Source of the DNA: Gossypium raimondii
Taxonomy: Eukaryota; Streptophyta; Magnoliopsida; Malvales; Malvaceae
Assembly (NCBI RefSeq): GCF_025698545.1
Contig: NC_068575.1
Coordinates: forward strand, 62,567,980-62,631,979
Reading direction: 5' to 3'
Length of the DNA: 64,000 nucleotides
Position numbers and translations under genes: made by a program. The first letter of the stretch is position 1, and each line of letters starts with the position of its first letter. The notes below the pieces were generated by a model. It worked only from the letters and a program-made list of their open reading frames with translations. It was not told the DNA's origin and did not search any database. This document shows positions 1 to 13,421 of this stretch, piece after piece.

Positions 1-840
1 TTTTTCCACCTTTGTAAGGAACTTTATTGAACATTGCGCCGCGAGGACTATGGTGATGTACATTTTCTTTTCCTTTTCTAATTTTTATTCAAAAGTTTTT
101 TGTTTTTTTCAAATTATTGTATTACGACTATATATTAAAGGTTCCTTTCTCGAAGGTGATAATAAATAGCTAATCGAAATTTGACTTACAATGAGAAAAT
201 TTTCAAAAAAAAGATTATGATACACTTAGTAGAAATGTTATTATTTTAATATATAGATTAGTAATAAATTAATTTCAATTAATAATTTTAACCACTCAAT
301 TTATTTGAAAGAGAAAAACCTCGCTTATTTTGAAAAAATCCTATTTCTTACAAGAGGTTTTAACTCATTTCTATTTTCAATTTCAAATTTATATTAACTA
401 TTCTTTATTTTATATCTATATATTATAATATATATGTAATAAATAAATATTTTTTCGTATTTATCGATAAGTAACCAAATGAGCCATTAGTATATGATGC
501 TTATATGTTTAATAACAAATGAAAATGCTTTTCTTTATCTAATGTGGTACCCTCTCCCGATATTATAATGATCAAAAAAAAAAAACAAACACATTATTAC
601 CATAACAAAAGACAAGGTACAAACTAATTTCACCTAAATGCCAAGTGCTCTTTAAAATTGGATTAACACAAAAGGCTAGCATCCTTACCAATATTCCAAA
701 TCACAATTAAAACCATAGTCTTGAAATCTCTTTTAATTGGGAATTTGAAAATTTCTTCAGCTAAAAGTACTACTTTGCCAAGTAAAACTAAAGAATGTGT
801 ACAAGTAATGTACATATTACAACTTGACTTACATGGCACA
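1..840. other. Intergenic, no gene seen
   Basis: AT-rich sequence with homopolymer runs and no open frame that resembles a protein. The right end probably contains the 3' untranslated region of the minus-strand peptidase gene that follows. Confidence 0.6.
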
Positions 841-1013
841 TATCAATTACCAACTTCTAGTTCTACAACCCCCAAATAATGCTCTAATGATAATAAGAAA
901 CTAACAAAAAAACCTGGCAATTTTGCAGCAATCATGTCAATATGTTCTCCTCCATGTTTGTTATTTTTATTCTCTTTTTTCCCCCTATATTCTGGTTGAA
1001 ATTCTTACTCCGG

Positions 1014-4000
1014 TCACTTACTTATATGCCGGTTTTTGTCATCGAGGAGTTTCATTTCTTCCAAACAACTTGTGACATCAGGAACAATCCCTCCATTATG
1101 ATACCTTACGATCCCATCACCAACTAGATCGGTCAACAAATCAGCAGGTTCTTTGGCTCCTCCGTATTGCAAAAGTTTTGTTCTGAGCAATGTTCCGGTT
1201 GTCGGTGATAGAGGGTCCTCTTGGCATAGCTTTTTCCATATGGTTGCTGCGAAACATTTGGCATACAAGTAGCTGTAGTAACCTATTGAATTGAAGAAAA
1301 AAAATCATATATTAAGAGTGGTGTATGCATATTCGAAACCCGGTTAGAAGAACCACTCTTCTCCGAGGAACATGCCGAGCTTAAAGAATGCATCTAGGAA
1401 ATGCAAAACATGTAACTTCATTAGAAATCCATGCGAAGACACAAATTATGGTGCCCTAGCCCCTAGTGCCTTAATTTGAGATCTAAAGTTGCTGTATTCA
1501 GCACCTTGAGCTTGAGTGAGAATATACCACTAAGGATCAAATTTATACTTTCGTGTACAAAGAACAAAACAAATGTACATCAAAAACTTATGATTAAAAA
1601 TTTACCAGCACCGTAGGTGAGAAAGTGACTGAATCGGATATGCATGTGTGTCCCCTCCACATGCTTCTCATTGCTGTGTTGTCTTTTCAAATGGGCAACA
1701 ATAGAATTGGTGTCTCTTGGCACAGACAATTGTTCTCCGAAAAGTGTTTGGTCAACCAAAGCATAAAATATCTAATAAATGCCAAATGGAAAACAGAAAG
1801 CTTGCTCAATTTTTTGTTCATGTCCATGCATTAGATGTGCTTTAAAACATTAAATGCTGATTCATTCAGAAGATTAGATAAACCTGACGTTGCAATTCGG
1901 TTGCGGCAAACATGTCTCTTGCACCATTTAGCGACTTTACCAACTTCTCAGGTATTACTTCTCCAGTTGAATAATGTCTAGCAAATTTTTTCAGGACTCG
2001 GTAATCCCGAGCATAGTACCTAGAAGCATTATTAAATCAGTCAGCTGGTTATAAAGGCACCGGAAACATGTTGAAAATATAAAATTGCAGTATACACGTG
2101 CATGGAGTCTCTCTCCCCCTGGAGAATATCAGTTTGGTAATAACAAACATGAGCATATAAAGCTTAAAACAGACCATATATAATATTCAACCATGAACCA
2201 CAAATAGATACAACTCCCCCATGCATTCTACCAACATTCATGCAAATTTGCTATGAAGAAACTGCAGCATTGCACTCACTCGAATAGGTTTGAAGGTGTC
2301 TCAGCAAAGTCAAGAGCCACTCTTGTGCCTGCAAAATGTTGGTAATCCTACATGGATAGCCAAAATGATTATGATGAAAACAACAGGTTTATACTGATCT
2401 TGTTTAGTGGTAAAGATCTCAACAAACTACCGTTCTTGAGAGCAATGCATGAAGAGCATGTCCAAACTCATGAAACAAAGTTTCTAGTTCACTGTGATTA
2501 AGCCGCACAATTGATGAATCATGCGACCTTGAAAAATTGAAAACAAGGGCCATAACCTGCAGAACTAACAATCTAAGTGAACTTTGAAATGAAACTAAAG
2601 TTCAGACATCAAAAGAGTTTGTAAACAAACTTTAAATGAAAATTATAATAAATTATACAAACAACATTAACCAGTGTTTATTTACATACAGGGAGTTGAT
2701 ATTCGGTTTCAGAAATTTTTCGTCCCCCTTTAATTGCAAAAGTGGCACAACCTGGATATTTGCCTTTCCTTGAGAATAGATCAAGGTACAGAAACCCTAA
2801 GTCACCCTGAAGCAAATGCAAAATGCCTCATTATAATGCTGCAATATAAATGAAAATGAAGGGAGGTTGGCAGAACATTTCTGACATGCATAAACTTTGT
2901 AAAAGAAGCATCATGTTTCTTACATCCAGTGTATTTCTGTTAAAAAAGATAAATTGAAGCAGGTGGTGGTCTCGAATTGAAAGGTAGATTACTAAATTTA
3001 AATCTCACCATAAAACAAATGCAAGACTATTGCAGCATCAGAAATTAACTGGAATGCAACTAGTGCAAGAATGTATTCAACACAAACATCAATATAGAAA
3101 AACAAAAGTTAGGACTCAGTGCTACTGTGAAAAAACAGAATTTAAAAGTAGAGGCAAGAAAAACTTCGGGGAGAGAAAAAAAAAACAGAATTAAATATCT
3201 TAGAGGGACTATCACTATCAGTCTTCTCAGTATTCTTCACAATATGAAAATTATTTCCCAAACTACTCTAGACTACATACATACACATACCTCTTCAGGA
3301 TGATGAATACACATTTTAAGCACATCAGGATGCCATGATTCACCAGGTGCCATGGGAACACTATCAAAGCTTGCACCAAAGAGTGACTTTACCAGAAGTT
3401 TCAAGCCCTCAATACACTGTGGCAGAGAGAAATATGATGCCACAACCTGCCACAATATTAGGAACAAAAAGTCTTGAGAAAACCTAGAACTTTGAGACAC
3501 TAAAAAATATAAGTGAAATGGAACTTCGGCTGTGACAAATTCTATGCAAAAGATAAAAAAGTTTATAACCTACAGCGGAGTCCAAATTATAGGCAGAAGA
3601 TTTCATCATTGTTGTGTAGTATGCCTCATCCCATGGTTCTAGATCTACACATCTTTGGCCACATAAATCTCTCTTCAAATTTCTGATTGTATTAAACTCC
3701 TGTAGGGAAAATCACTGATTAGTGGAGTAATGCAACAAAAATAGAATCTAGAACCACCTATGAATCAACACCTTCACATCTCACAAGTTCTAATAAGAAA
3801 CACATTATACCTCATCTGCCTTTTCTTTGACCATGTTGCTCATCTCCTGCAAAAAGGACACCACCACCTCTGGTGATGAAGCCATGTTTAGTTGCATTAC
3901 AAATTCAGCATAGGATTTACAACCCATTATCTGCATCATTCAGAGAGCAAAATATTAGTAACTCAAATAATAAGAATTTATTTTTTTTAAAATCCAATTC

Positions 4001-6616
4001 TAAAGTGATAAACTAATTTATAATCATTCAGCAACTTTTTCCCCCATACCAATCATTTCAAGATATTGGCTTTCAAAAAAAAAAAAAAGAAGAAGATATT
4101 TAAAGTTATTTGTAGACATATATCTGCAACCATTTAAAACCGGGTCCATACAAATATCCTTCTCATCAAGCACACAAGTATCCTAAAATTAGTTACAATT
4201 ATGTTGCTGAAAGACTATGGCAAAATTCCAGTAGATACCAAGTAATTATATGATAACAGAAAGACTGGAACATCAAAAATCGTTTTTGAGTTACTAAAAA
4301 GAAGCCAGGAAAATGTTGGATGACTTGCCGCTACGACAAGAAAATATAATCCTGAAACATGAACGTTAACCTCATCCTAGAAGCATATCTTGATCTTGAT
4401 GCTCAAAAAAATCACCTTCCCGCTTAGTTGTTGACATTTTCCTCCTAAACTAGCCTCAAATTTCCTCACGAACTTTAACCAACATAGAAAAAACTAAACA
4501 AGTTTTAGAGGCAATGTCAGAGGTTTCTTCACTTTTTAAAGTTTAGAAAAGCTTATAGTACCAATCCAACAATTGAAAATATTCACATATGCATGAAATT
4601 ATTACTGTATCAAATCATCACACCATATAAAATCCAATTTCGTAGTTGCTTTTTGCCAAACTCCTACGTGATTATAAATTACCTGAGCAAGCTCATGCCT
4701 GGAATTTATAAGTTTATCAAGAACTTCATGGTTCGCATGTGGGATGGAACTCCCTTTCAAATATGCCATTTTCCTAACCTGAGAAAGTAAATGAGGTGAC
4801 AGACTTGGTTAGTTCCACAAAATTAAAATTAAATGATACCTCATTCAAAACTCTACTCTGCTCTGTTAAGGTCAGTCACTGTCTTAGCTAATTAAACTTA
4901 TTAGAAGAAATATATATAAATAGCAATAACAGAAAGATGTTATTTGCGCAAATACAGCAGCTGGAACACAGATGTTGCTAACTGTGCCAGTTTTAACTTC
5001 AATAAAATGCAGAAAGGAGTTGCTGACTTCTTGAATCTAAAAGATGAAAGCTACCTGTTCATCTGGTGTCAATTGTAGAACAGAGAATAGAGTACGTGGC
5101 TCTGTTATGATCCGGAAACCCTTTTCTTGTTCATCTTCATATGAGCCTAAGGACTCCTTTGACACTCCAGATGTCAGACGATAGATAGGCTTAAGGAGAT
5201 GTTGTATTTGTCTTGGGATGCGTGATGCTGGAAAGATATCCACATAACCTGGGTCGTTAATAATATTTTCACCATACCTGGGAGGAAGTAATAACATATA
5301 GAAAATATAAATCAAAACACTATAGCCACCTGCTCAAACAATATATGATATGCTACTGAGACGTAGAAAAAGCACCAGAGGATTCTTACTCTCTGCATAG
5401 CTTGTGAGCGTCCATATTTAGCTGATTAACTCGGTCTAATTTTCCTGCAATAGGAAGCAGATATTTGCATGTTAGACCCTAAACAGGGAAAATTTATGCT
5501 CCTACATAATTGCAAATGAAAAGGATGTATACCAGAAGGGAGATGAATGCCACCCTTCTCAAAGTCAATACGTAAGTGGAGAGCTGCTCTACGAGCTTCC
5601 TCAGTAAGCAAATGACCATCTTGCTCTGCCTTTTTCACCGCATTATAAAGAGTATGATTTGTATTGAGAAACTGTAATGCAACAACAAAATGCAACAAAG
5701 CTGTTACCATTCAATAGCACATAAATCATCAAGCACAATGAATGTTTTAAAAAAAGGTTAATGCAAAATATGCCAGTTTAACCAAACAACTCTACAAACA
5801 AAATTATTTTCAAAATGTAGTTTTCCTCAAAATAAATCACAAACACAAGGCAAAAAAGTACTTCTATGGTTAACATCATCGGTCACCTCACATGTAGATA
5901 TACATTAATTTTCATCGATGCTTTGATAGCCTCCTCGACAAATCCTCTGAAACAAAAAAAAAAAGTAATAATAATTATCTGAATAAAAGTAAAATTCTAA
6001 ATCAAACATACAATCAATACATTCATTCAAGATTAAAAATAAATACCTAGCTGGATGAGTTTGTCTACAGAGTTCAGCGGAATCAACAACAGAACAGACC
6101 TACGAAATCGAAGTTTTAATAAAGGCATTTCTTAGAAGTGATATTAACTACGGAATGTGTGTGTGTGTATGTGTGTGTGTCTTATGTATGAATATTGCAA
6201 TGAACCTACAGTGTCCGAAATCTCGTCCATGGCTCGGATTATTTCAGCTGAAGATGGCATGCCAGATATATAATCAATCAGCTCCGATGACCTAATAATT
6301 GATCAAAAGAATAAATTGATTATTTAAAGCTCGGTGAAGTTTTGAATCTCAAAGCAACCGAATAAGTGACGAAGCTTTGAAAATTTTTGAGGCTATACGT
6401 GAAGCAAATTGGAGCGACACTTTACCTCTCAATGGCTTCATCGACGAAGCGTTGGAAGCCTTTAGGGGACTTCAAGTGATCAAAACCGTAAAGACCGGTG
6501 GAGGATGTGTTTTGTCTATCGACGGCGCGGGTTCGAAAATGGCGGTAACTAAGGAACGGCTCAAATAGACGTTTCATATGGATATTAGGCTCACGGTTCT
6601 TGATAAAGTTCCACAT
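1014..6616 (-). CDS. MIP: Mitochondrial intermediate peptidase (M3 metallopeptidase), 17 exons
   Basis: Zinc metallopeptidase of the thimet oligopeptidase (M3) family. In plants it is the homologue of Oct1/MIP, which trims an octapeptide from imported mitochondrial precursors after the main processing step. Exons read on the minus strand: 6426-6616, 6210-6291, 6047-6099, 5892-5946, 5533-5671, 5390-5444, 5055-5277, 4683-4778, 3811-3930, 3574-3699, 3291-3446, 2690-2806, 2431-2556, 2280-2347, 1884-2019, 1606-1771 and 1014-1282. They join in phase to 725 residues, a normal family length. The zinc site HEFGH lies at about residues 500-504 (bases 2458-2472), and a downstream glutamate sits in DFAETPSN about 25 residues later. 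The N-terminus has several basic residues (KRLF, RHFRTR), as expected of a mitochondrial presequence. I chose the ATG at 6616: an upstream in-frame stop precedes it and the only earlier candidate is GTG. No damage seen. Confidence 0.93.
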
Positions 6617-7440
6617 TCCGTGCTGTACTAGCGGCGTTGCCCCTCCGGCCGCCACTGCTTTGTGCTGTTGTTAAAGGCGCGGAAACTGGCGCGCGTGAGT
6701 GCTGAAAATGGGTGCTTTCACGAAAGGAAAAGAAAAATGTGATTGGGCTTTGAACCTAAGCCGATCAACAAATATCAAGTAATGGCTAAAGATAGGTCCA
6801 AGCCCGGTTCAAATATTGTTTTTTTTTCATTAATTTTTTTATGGTAATTTCACTATATACAAATTTGAGCTATTGTTGGAGAAATGGTGCAATTGATTTT
6901 TTATTTAATTTATTTATTTATAAATAATTTTATTTGTAGTTGGTAGTTGTTTTGAAGTTTATTTTTAAATAATTTATTTTATTTATACTTCTAAAATCCA
7001 TCTATCTCTATATATATACTTATATAAAATGTTTTAGTGAATCACAAATCAATTCGATACAAACTTAATGTAAAAAATATTATGTTGAATTTATTTTATT
7101 AAATTATAATTTAAAAATAGATATTCAAATGATTATATTTATTTTAAAGATTATCAAACACACCCTTAAATAGAAAGTTATTTGAAAGTTCTCTTCTAAT
7201 AAAGAATTTAATGTTAAGATAACAATGTTTTCGTCTTTTACTATTTTTACATGAAACGTCTAGTTAATTGGAATTATAGTTTGGAGAATATGGAAACGAC
7301 GAAACAACTTGCTCTTCAATGGAGAATTTGGTGAGGTTTCGATTGAGGTTGCTGGAATAATAGCCTTTTCGAAATCAATCATGTTGGCGAACAATAAGAG
7401 ATATCAACAGAATGACCTGGCAAGGTCTTTACGCTCAACG
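6617..7440. other. Peptidase upstream region and spacer
   Basis: The first 100 bases next to the peptidase start are relatively GC-rich and should carry its 5' leader and promoter. The rest is AT-rich and I see no gene in it. From about 7260 the sequence starts to resemble the flank of the RNase H fragment that follows. Confidence 0.45.
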
Positions 7441-7448
7441 ACTAGTGC

Positions 7449-7880
7449 AAATTGAATACGGATGGATCAAGGCACCTGATAACTGGTCAAGCTTTTGCTG
7501 GAGGTTTGTTTCAGAATCATCGAGGTAAATGGGTCACTAGTTACAATCGGAATATAGGCACTTGTTCTCCACTTGATGTGGAACTATGTGCAATCATGGA
7601 CAGATTGGAAATATCTTGAAAAAGAGGCATAAAACAATTATCGATGAAAAGTGATTGTTTGGTTGCGATCAATATGCTTAATGGTCCAACAGAGGAGATA
7701 GAAAGAAGTCTGGCATGAATCGTCAAAAAGTTGTTAGCAAGGGATTGGCATGTGAAGGTGATGTTTACTCCACTTACAATAAACATGACTGCAAATTCCA
7801 TGGTAGCATTAGGAAGAAATGTTCCTCTTGATTTGAGAATTTACGATGTTTCTCCCAATATGATCGAGATGAACATTTTA
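7449..7880 (+). pseudogene. RNase H-like (RVT_3 type) fragment, LINE-derived
   Basis: Translated in pieces, this stretch resembles the plant RNase H-like domain found at the end of non-LTR retrotransposons and their many relic copies. Seen are an NTDG-like start, a GG(L/F)...N.GKW strand, a CSPLDVELCAI helix with the expected Glu, a KSDCL...INML strand with the expected Asp, and a C-terminal ANSMVALGR helix. At least two in-frame stops interrupt it, and no reverse transcriptase or endonuclease domain lies upstream. It is therefore a dead remnant. A decayed host RNase H-like gene of the same origin is possible. Confidence 0.6.
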
Positions 7881-7922
7881 CAATATAGTGTTGGTGTTAT
7901 ATATAATTCCTATTATGGCTAA

Positions 7923-8675
7923 ATGTGTTTAGCTTCTTTATCTTAAATATATATATATCAATGGTCTAATGATTAAATCCAATCCTAAAGAATGTTTAAC
8001 CATAAACATTTTACCTATAACTCAATTATTGTTTTTTATAGATACAATCTTAATATCATTTTTTTCCACCCACGTCATGGGTATGGCAATATTTAGTATT
8101 ATCTAAGTGTTCAGCAAAGTTGATATCACCAATCAACCGAGTCTCATCTCGATTGTGTACTTAATTATACATTAATTATAAATAATATTATTAACTCTTA
8201 TGTCCAGGGTTTAGGTTATTGTGTTTAGTGCTTAGAATATTGACTTTAAGATTCAAGGTTTCGACCTGAGTTTAGGTATTTGGATTGGGGTTTAGGATTT
8301 TAGTATTTATTTACATTTAAATAAAGTTATTACTATTTATTTATAGGTCTTCCACTATTTTTTATTAACGATGATGTATCATATTATTATTCACCAATAA
8401 TGCATAAAATTTATACAATTAAAGAATTAAATATCTTCCCTTAAATTAATATTTACTTAATTCATTACATGAAACTTCATTAATAAATCTAATATTTTTT
8501 ATATCATGAGTAATATTATTAGTTAGAAAAAGTAGTCATAAAAATCAAGATTAAAATGAATTAGTAATAGATTCTTAAAACTATCCATTTAAATAATTTA
8601 ATTAAAACAAATTATATTATTATTTGATTAAATATAAATATTTATATTTAACAAAAATATATTATCTTATAAATG
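7923..8675. other. Intergenic, no gene seen
   Basis: AT-rich spacer. Bases 8205-8300 hold several loose GGGTTTAGG-like words, too irregular to call an interstitial telomere repeat. Confidence 0.5.
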
Positions 8676-9006
8676 ACAAAAGTACCACAGAGATCTTTAT
8701 ATAATGAGTTGGATTACATTTTACTCTCTCTACTAAAACAATATAAAATTAGTTCGTGCATGTTAGATTAAAGAGTAAATTGATTATTTTGTTAATCTTT
8801 TTATCTATTTATATTAGTAAAAACTAATCATTTTACATTAAAGTAAGGTACATGTGACAAATCATGTGTCACTGTTTGATTATTCTGTCAATTATATGAA
8901 TTTTTAACGATAAAAATAGATAAAATTTTTAATAAAAAAGCCAATATAAAATCTAATTTTCTAGAGATATAACGCAATTTGAATGTTATTACAGGGTGTG
9001 TTACCT
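8676..9006. mobile_element. Fold-back MITE, decayed copy (AGGTAAAAGTACC family)
   Basis: Starts with an AAAAGTACCACAGAGA-like terminus and ends with a GGTGTGTTACCT-like terminus. The inner arms carry the family phrases (TTACATTTTACTCTCTCTACT on one side, a purine-rich mirror on the other) and are mutually inverted. The best preserved member is at 59717-60091. No clear target-site duplication remains here. Confidence 0.6.
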
Positions 9007-9329
9007 CTTACAAACATATAAAACAGTGATACATTTTGTTATTGTCCAAAAGAAAAAAAGGTTGAAGCTAAAAGAGTTATTCAAATTGAGCCATACGAAT
9101 AGCTTCCAGCGAGGTCAACCTGGCCTGGCTTGGGCTTAACAAATCGAACCATTAAGCTTCACTTACTGTTCCTAATCTCGAGCCAGCCAGCCACTTCCCT
9201 TTTTTTTACTTTTTATTTTTTTATCACAAAAAGAAATGGCATTGATTCGATATCATTACACACCAGCCGAGCCAAAAATAAAATAAATAAATAATAAAAG
9301 TGGTTGCTTTTATTAGATGTAAAAAAAGT

Positions 9330-9829
9330 CATCCGTGTCGTAGACTCAACTCGCTCCTCGGCTCTGTTCTTATAGTTACTGTTTTTTTTTTCTCTCTCTC
9401 TTTGGTTTCATCGGCTTAGATCCAGCTTAGATCTACGCCGATCTCTTTTATTTCCCTCCATTTCTTCCTGCTTTTCTCTTTGGCTCCTCTTATTTTTGCT
9501 TATTTCACCAATTTCAAAGCTCTGAACTATAAGTGAAGAACAAGAACCCAGATTTGATTCGGGGTTTGTTTCTAACCCAGATATTTTTTAATTTTTTTTC
9601 TTACGAAACAAACAAAACCCATTCTTTAAAACCGGCTCTAATCTCCTTTTATTTTGTTTTCAGGATTTTAATTTTAGGTTTGGATATCAAATTAAGCTGA
9701 ATTTCTGCTGGTTTCAGCACTGTCTATGACTTTTGGGGTAAATTTTGATTTTATTTTCTTAAATTTTAAGCCTTTTTTTTTTGGTTAGCTGCACTTACTT
9801 CAAATTGTTTGAAATTGTATCTTTTGTAG
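9330..9829 (+). promoter_or_regulatory. Promoter and spliced 5' leader of the hAT-derived gene
   Basis: A CT-rich run at about 9381-9403 is typical of plant transcription start regions. The following sequence has no long frame. A donor-like GGG/GTAAATT at about 9738 and an acceptor TTTTGTAG ending at 9829 suggest an intron within the leader just before the first coding exon. Transcript limits cannot be fixed from sequence. Confidence 0.45.
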
Positions 9830-9837
9830 GGAATAAA

Positions 9838-12800
9838 ATGGAGTGGAGTGTAAACAATGCCTTCAAGAGTTACAAAGGTATCTTCTAATCCCTTTTTTTT
9901 TTTCAAGTAATTTAGCTGGATATATATATATATCAATTCACGGTGATTTCAAACTTATAAATGTGATTCAGGATAAGATATTAATTACTATTAGAACTAT
10001 TGTAACTAGATTCAGTTATACAATTCAAGAATCAGTTAATCGGTTGTAAGCTCTAGCTTCTCTCATGCTAAGGTGTATATATACCCTTCTTCTATTCAAT
10101 GAAATTTAAGCTAGAATCATCTCTTTCATTCATGAGTAATTGTTAGTAGTAGTTATTACCTTGTGTGAGATATTCTTTCAATTGCGGTCATCTTCTAGCT
10201 TTGTTCTTTGTGTTTACGTTACGTAATTCACTCACTTCGCGGATTTCAGCTAATTGTTTTTGGAATTCAGTTTACGAGCTGGGATTCTTCAATTAATTGT
10301 ATATAATTATGAAGTCCCTCAATGGTCCATAATAATTCTACATGATATGAACCCTACAAACTGATTCTAAATATAATCATATTTAGTTGGAGGTTGCAGT
10401 GAGGTTTACTGGGATAATGAGAAATGGAATACTATTTGAGTTATTCTTTTTACAATTATGTTACCCAGACCTGGACGTGAGTATCCAATATGGGTATACG
10501 TTCAACACCAGAATGTTCAACTTTCTCTTAGTTTTTCCATGTATTTGGAAGGGTTTTGGAGGGTCTTATCTCTATTCCGATGTTCAAATACGTCTTGAAC
10601 AGGTGCCAGACATGGATATTTAAAAGAAAACGAAGAGTCAAAATGATGTAGATTTACAGTGTGTGCACGCGTGTGTGTTGGGGCCTCCTTTTTTTCTTTT
10701 TATTCGATTCAACTACACCAGAGCCCTTTTTTCCTACACAGTGTTATGACTGACCTTTGAACTAGAACTATGAAGAGAAGAGGATTTGCTCCTATATTAC
10801 ATTGTATAAGAGACTTATTGATACCTTAGGTCAGGGAAACGGAATGTTCAAGTTATTGAAAAGGATAAAACTTAATATTCACATTTGAGCTGGATTTTTA
10901 TTGATTTATTTTAAATATTAATAGCTTTTAGCTTGTTATTGGTTTATTTCGCGTTGGAATTTGGAAGTCTTGTGAACGTAAGTACTACTTCCGTTATGAG
11001 TGTATTTATACTTTTAATTGTTGCCTTTGTTGCAGATATGGAACCCAAAAGCACAATGGATATGGTGCTCATTCCTAATATGGATACAATTGATATTGTA
11101 CTTGGTTCTTCAGAAAAGGGAAATGTTGTCCCCTCGGCAAAGCCTAGGAAGAAGACAATGACATCGGTTTACCTCAAGTATTTCGAGACAGCTCCTGATG
11201 GGAAAACTAGGAGATGCAAGTTTTGTGGGCAGAGCTATTCTATTGCAACTGCAACAGGTAAAGCACTCCGGAATTGCTTCGTTTTGCCCTTTGCCTTTTT
11301 ATGCTTCCATTTAACAATTGTGGCTTTTTACTGTGGTTTGGGTTTATGGATATGGTATTTAGCAAGCATATTGCCTTGTTTTAGCCTATGATCATATGGC
11401 ACTCATTATAGTTATCTTATTCATCTGATAACCGTAGGCACCTTGGTAATCAGATGGCTCATGGGTGTTTACCATGGTTTGAGTTAATGGATATGATAAT
11501 ATGGCTACTATTTATTTATATTATTATCTCATCAATCTGATGATCCACCTTCATTGTGAAGGCAATTTAGGAAGACACCTTAGTAATCGGCATCCTGGGT
11601 ATGATAAGACAGGGGAGAATGTTACTAGTTCAGCACCACAGCCGTCCACCACTCCCACCGTAATCAAGAAACCTCAACAACAAGGAAGAGCACCTCAGGT
11701 CGATTATGATCATCTGAACTGGTTGCTTATTAAATGGCTTATTTTAGCTACTCTACCTCCTTCAACTTTAGAGGAAAAGTGGTTAGCGAACTCCTTTAAA
11801 TTTTTGAATCCATCAATACAACTATGGCCAGGTGAGAAGTACAAGGCAGTATTCCGCGAAGTTTTCAGGAGCATGAGAGAAGATGTTAGAGCATCTTTGG
11901 AACAGGTTTCTTCCAAAGTCTCGATTGCTCTTGATTTCTGGACTTCATATGAGCAAATATTTTACATGAGCATCACATGTCAGTGGATTGACGAAAACTG
12001 GTCCTTCCGAAAGGTGCTTCTCGATATATGTCAGGTACCTTACCCTTGTTCCGACTCCGAAATATATAACTCGCTGGTAAAGGTTCTTAAGATGTACAAT
12101 ATTGAGAATAAAGTTCTCTCATGCACCCATGATAATAGTCAAAATGCTATCCATGCTTGCCATGCTTTAAAGGAGGACTTGGATGGTCAGAAAATGGGGC
12201 CCTTCTGTTTTATCCCTTGTGCCGCTCGTACGTTGAGTTTGATTATAGATGATGCATTAAGAACAACGAAACCTGTTATTGCCAAGGTCCGGGAATTTGT
12301 ACAAGAGTTAAATGCATCCTTAGATATCTCAGAGGATTTCATTCAATTAACAACAGCTTATAAAGAAGGTAGTTGGCAATTTCCGCTTGATGCTTCAGCA
12401 CGGTGGAGTGGCAGTTACCAAATGCTTGATCTTGTTCAGAAGGTACTTTTTCTTTTTGTATGGAGTTTGGTGACTAATGATAAAATTTGATTTTTAATAT
12501 TTTTAAACATTGAAGCAGGCCGGGAAGTCGATGGATGCCGTTGTCAGGAAGAACGAAGAGATGTTGGGTAATCGGATGTTGCTGAATACTGCAGAGAAGA
12601 ATGTTGTCAATATTGTTCACAATTACTTGGAGCCTTTCTACAAAGTCATTAGTGAGATATGTGTAAACACCCCACCTACGATCGGGATGGTTATTGTCTA
12701 CATGGATCACATTTCGGATACAATCACAACACGACAACCACCAGATTGGCTAAAGAATCCCGCTGAAGACATGGCCAAAAAGCTCAGAAGTTACAACAAC

Positions 12801-13421
12801 CAAGTTTGCAACATATTCATCTACATGACAGCCATTCTCGATCCCCGTATTAAATGTGAACTCATACCTGAGAGTCTCAACTCCGAAAACTATTTAGAAG
12901 AAGCACGAGCCCATTTTGTAAGAAATTATTACACCACCCCTTTTTCATCCATGACAAGTGGATACTCTTCTCAAGATATAGAAGATGGAGGAGCCGTTTC
13001 TTTCGCTGAGGAGATCGCTCGAAAGAAACGAAGAGCAAGCATGAGCAATGCCACTGACGAACTCACCCAGTATCTTTCCGAGTCACCAGCTCCTACAAAG
13101 ACGGATGTCTTGGAATGGTGGAAGGTCAACAGTACACGTTACCCTCGGCTCTCTGCGATGGCTAGAGATTTCTTAGCTGTCCAAGCAACTTCGGTTAAAC
13201 CCGATGAACTGTTTTGCAGTAAAGGTGATGAGATCGATAAGCAACGATTCTGCATGCCACATGATAGCACACAAGCTATCCTTTGTATTAAATCATGGAC
13301 TCAAGGAGGTCTCAAGTTAAAATACAAGTCAACCGAGATCGACTACGAGAGATTGATGGAAATGGCAGCTGCTGCAGCTGCAGATATTAGCTCGGCTGGT
13401 ATCGATAAGAAACAAAAATGA
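9838..13421 (+). CDS. BED zinc-finger, hAT-dimerisation protein (domesticated transposase, DAYSLEEPER/RICESLEEPER-like)
   Basis: Host gene derived from an hAT transposase; such plant proteins are nuclear and DNA-binding. Exons 9838-9877, 11036-11257, 11562-12442 and 12519-13421 join in phase to 681 residues. The 40-base first exon encodes MEWSVNNAFKSYK and its splice completes the codon before MEPKSTMDM. The BED finger has Cys74, Cys77, His93 and His98, split by the second intron. The body holds hAT RNase H-fold landmarks (LDFWTS, CTHDNSQNA, ARWSGSYQ). The phrase CAARTLSL stands where hAT transposases usually have CAAHxLNL. The C-terminal dimerisation domain spans about 561-640 (TQYLSES, DVLEWWKVNSTRYPRLSAMA). 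No terminal inverted repeats or target-site duplication flank it, and the frame is clean, which supports a host role rather than a live transposon. The exact subfamily is not certain. Confidence 0.88.

Noticed and set aside
6617-6655. GTG start 13 codons upstream for the mitochondrial peptidase
   Set aside because: A non-ATG start is unlikely in a plant nuclear gene, and the ATG at 6616 leaves a sensible presequence.
8205-8300. Interstitial telomere repeat
   Set aside because: GGTTTAG-like words are scattered and irregular, with no consecutive TTTAGGG units.
10387-10623. Additional exon of the hAT-derived gene
   Set aside because: It lies in the long first coding intron, has no hAT or BED similarity, and the flanking exons already join in phase without it.
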